From: Oxyruncus cristatus
Lineage: Eukaryota; Chordata; Aves; Passeriformes; Cotingidae
Direction: 5' to 3'
NCBI GenBank assembly: GCA_013399855.1
Contig: VXAY01002371.1
Location: 1,647,337 to 1,711,336 of the forward strand
DNA length: 64,000 bases
The position numbers and the translations under genes are program-made. Under the pieces are notes generated by a model. That model searched no databases and was not told the DNA's origin. It worked only from the letters and a program-made list of their open reading frames with translations. Positions 61,846-64,000 of the stretch are shown here, one piece after another (position 1 is the stretch's first letter; the number at the start of each line of letters is the position of its first letter).

Positions 61846-61853
61846 TGTAAATA
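61846..61853 (+). promoter_or_regulatory. Pumilio-type element TGTAAATA
   Basis: Exact match to UGUANAUA, about 120 nt after the stop codon. PUF proteins bind this octamer and usually repress or destabilise the mRNA. Function here is inferred from the motif and its 3' UTR position. Confidence 0.5.
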
Positions 61854-62938
61854 GATGTGAAATGTATCTTTTTTAAAATGATTTAGAATCCTAAACATGA
61901 AAAAGGCCATATGTGCACTGTCTGGAGTCCCTCTCCATAGCGCAGGTGGACTTCTCATCTCCTAATGGATCTTTGCATCTCTTCCCTTGTTAGGTGTCAT
62001 AATCCCCTCATTCTTACCATCAAACCAGGTCTGATACCATTTGATTCTTATAGCATTTTATCACATGGAAACATTAGTATTTGGACTTTACAGTTGGTTT
62101 CCAGTGTTCTGCCTCCAGAATACCTGTGTGATTACTCTGCCTACATATGGGAGCATTTAGCTGAGTAGCTGCTCCTGTGACGGGGCAGATTTCTGAGCAG
62201 GGTTCTGGAAATTACACCAACAGACTACGTGCATAATTGCACATACATTTTTGCACGTTACTTTTTATCAGACAGATTCCAAGTGTGTGGGACCAATGCA
62301 TATGCTACATTACTTTGGAACAAGCTTCTTACATTGTAAACAAAATCTAACTGTAGTGCTTGATAGGCTCTTCTACTTTCTGGAACTGCATAGTAGGCGG
62401 AAGACAGGTAGTGGTGGCATTTTATGAGAACCTGTGGATGTGACTTAGTCCATGTCTGGGGAATGGTTCTGGCAATAGAAGGGGAGCTCCACTGCTTGTG
62501 AAGAGGACTAGACCAGTTTTGGAACCTCCAGTTTTGGTGGAGTTTGTGACTCACAAGGAAAATTTGAGTATTTTATAGCTCAGCATCCAGCAGTTGAAAG
62601 CTGCTGTGTGAGAGATTGCAAAGCAGGTGTGACCTATTGGGCATTTGTTCAAGTCCCAGCATTAGTAACCCTGCGAGAGAGTGAGGCTTGACCAGGTACT
62701 TGGGTGAAATACTGATCATGGGGCATGTTTGGCCCATAGCGTGATTCAGTGACGCTGGTGGTTGAGTGACAAGCAGCCATCCCTGGGGCATGCATCTCCT
62801 GTAGTAGGAAATGACCCTTCCTGACAGACAGAGGTGTATTTGCTAAATCAACCAGGGCTTACTCTAATCCAATTTGTGTACAATAATAGTAGCTTAAAAA
62901 ATGAGAATACATTCCATTATTTTGCAAATAATGTATAG

Positions 62939-62944
62939 AATAAA
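62939..62944 (+). terminator. Proximal poly(A) signal AATAAA
   Basis: Canonical hexamer in the middle of the 3' UTR (tagaataaatgctg). It could produce a 3' UTR of about 1.2 kb. No strong GT-rich element is obvious immediately downstream, so use is uncertain. Confidence 0.4.
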
Positions 62945-63164
62945 TGCTGCCATTTAGAGCAAAGTCAGGCTTTCCAATATCATGCACACTTACTCCCCTT
63001 TGTCATCTTTGTTGCACAGCTTTGGATTCTGTTACTTGAAGACATTGTACTTAAAGGAAAGCCTAAATACGTCTACACTGATCATTTTGTGTGACTGTTG
63101 TTCGTTTTTGGTGCTTAAATTCTTCAGATTACATGGATAAAGCCAGTACCGAGTTAAACATATC

Positions 63165-63170
63165 AATAAA
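63165..63170 (+). terminator. Second poly(A) signal AATAAA
   Basis: Canonical hexamer in atcaataaacaaagg. It is followed within about 25 nt by tattgtttttac, a modest T/GT-rich element. Possible alternative 3' end. Confidence 0.4.
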
Positions 63171-63519
63171 CAAAGGAGTTTCATCAAAATATTGTTTTTA
63201 CTAACCACTTATCACTCCCCTAAGCTACAGAGCACCGTACTTCTGGAACAGCTGACTATTTACTACATCGGTTACCATGAGGAAAACCTGAAGTTGTCAG
63301 TGTACAGCTAACTACTTGCCAACTAAGATCTGAGGACTTGAATTTATTAGAATGGATTAAATTATTTACCACACATATCTTGCATTGGCTAGAAATTGTT
63401 ATTTTGAGGGCTGGTTGGTCATGGTACTTGCTAGCTCATACCACAGGGATACTTGTTACAGTCAGCACATCCACTGTGATAGGACCCGTATCTAGTAAAA
63501 TCCGACTGAGAAATAATGT

Positions 63520-63527
63520 TGTACATA
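63520..63527 (+). promoter_or_regulatory. Pumilio-type element TGTACATA
   Basis: Exact UGUANAUA match in the distal 3' UTR, between the second and third poly(A) signals, so only the long 3' UTR isoform would carry it. Confidence 0.5.
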
Positions 63528-63584
63528 TTTAAGACGCCGAGGTGTAGCAGAGCCCGTATTTATTTAATATAGCTTGTAAAGTAT

Positions 63585-63592
63585 TGTAAATA
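63585..63592 (+). promoter_or_regulatory. Pumilio-type element TGTAAATA
   Basis: Third exact UGUANAUA match, 65 nt after the previous one and close to the distal poly(A) signal, in an AT-rich block that looks like conserved 3' UTR. Confidence 0.5.
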
Positions 63593-63779
63593 TGGATAGA
63601 AGGTAAATCTGTGCGCGCACGTCTAGATTTGTTTAAACGGCTTAGGGGAATGTTTAACTCGCATCTCATGCAATCAATGGAGTTGGGAGGGAGGGGTAAA
63701 AAAATTTAAAAAAAAAGGCAGAAAAAGGGACTTCTACTAGCATTGTAACTTCTCCCAGGGACCATTTCATACTATTTTT

Positions 63780-63785
63780 AATAAA
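63780..63785 (+). terminator. PLEKHG1: Distal poly(A) signal AATAAA, probable main 3' end
   Basis: The hexamer in ttttaataaacgttg is followed 20-40 nt downstream by the GT-rich run tttgggtgctgttcctt, the expected arrangement for cleavage near 63800-63810. Base composition changes abruptly to CpG-rich just after it. Confidence 0.65.
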
Positions 63786-63814
63786 CGTTGAGAATGCAAA
63801 AGCTTTGGGTGCTG

Positions 63815-64000
63815 TTCCTTGCGGAGGGCGGGGGAGAAAGGTGATGGGTTCTGCCTGTCGGAGCTGATGTCTGGAGGTGACTTGGATGGTGATTTTTTGT
63901 TGCAAAAAAAAGAAGCGGAAGCGAAAGTGGCTGAGCGCCGGGGCGGGGAGCGTGGCGAGAGGGCGAGGCGGTGCTCCAGCTCCGCCCGCCCCCTCGCACC
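63815..64000. promoter_or_regulatory. CpG-rich region, probable promoter of a neighbouring gene (candidate MTHFD1L)
   Basis: The last 185 bases are GC-rich with many CpG, unlike the rest of the window. They contain a GC box ggggcgggg at 63940, a second (antisense) GC box ccgcccgcccc near 63982, and an ETS-like gcggaagc at 63915. This is typical of a TATA-less vertebrate CpG-island promoter, cut by the window end. In human the next gene downstream on the same strand is MTHFD1L; assigning this promoter to it is inference from synteny. Confidence 0.6.

Larger units (their letters stand above)
61725..63805 (+). other. PLEKHG1: PLEKHG1 3' untranslated region
   Basis: About 2.1 kb of AT-rich sequence after the stop, with no intron signal and no coding potential I can support. 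It holds three Pumilio-type octamers, an AT-rich segment with tatttatttaatata near 63558, and three AATAAA signals. The distal end is set at the last AATAAA (63780) plus about 20-25 nt; the true cleavage site was not verified. Confidence 0.75.

Overview
The window looks like bird (or at least sauropsid) nuclear DNA. It is AT-rich, intron-dominated and CpG-poor, and every transposon I can name is a truncated CR1 LINE; there are no Alu, B1 or L1-type mammalian repeats. I see no prokaryotic operon, CRISPR array, tRNA or rRNA. One protein-coding gene fills most of the window on the + strand: PLEKHG1, a Dbl-family Rho guanine-nucleotide exchange factor with a DH domain followed by a PH domain. I assembled 17 coding exons from GT-AG junctions with a continuous reading frame. 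They start at an ATG in a strong Kozak context at 14409 and stop at TGA 61722-61724, giving 1,527 codons plus stop.

Layout: 1-14289 is intron or 5' flank upstream of the first coding exon. It holds one CR1 copy (about 10781-11292), two CpG-richer patches that could be alternative promoters or first exons, and an unexplained ORF next to the CR1. Coding exon 1 (14290-14828) carries the N-terminus and the start of the DH domain. A 19.2 kb intron follows, with two blocks of another CR1 lineage either side of a 131-base assembly gap. Coding exons 2-6 (34017-47277) complete the DH domain, and exons 7-9 (49657-50223) encode the PH domain. Exons 10-15 (52090-57200) are a run of short exons encoding a Ser-rich, acidic linker. 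Exons 16 and 17 (58006-59671 and 60622-61724) encode the long, probably disordered C-terminal region. The 3' UTR runs from 61725 to about 63805 with three AATAAA signals. The last 180 bp become CpG-rich with GC boxes, like the promoter of a neighbouring gene. In human the next gene on the same strand is MTHFD1L, so that is my inferred candidate.

I did not find a clear undescribed system. The most noteworthy points are a 25-bp microinversion inside the CR1 tail, an 87-nt intron inside the PH domain that is in frame and stop-free, a run of skippable cassette exons, three Pumilio-type sites in the 3' UTR, the close apposition of the poly(A) signal to a CpG-rich region, and repeated short motifs in the C-terminal region. 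Exon boundaries are read by eye and were not checked against transcripts.
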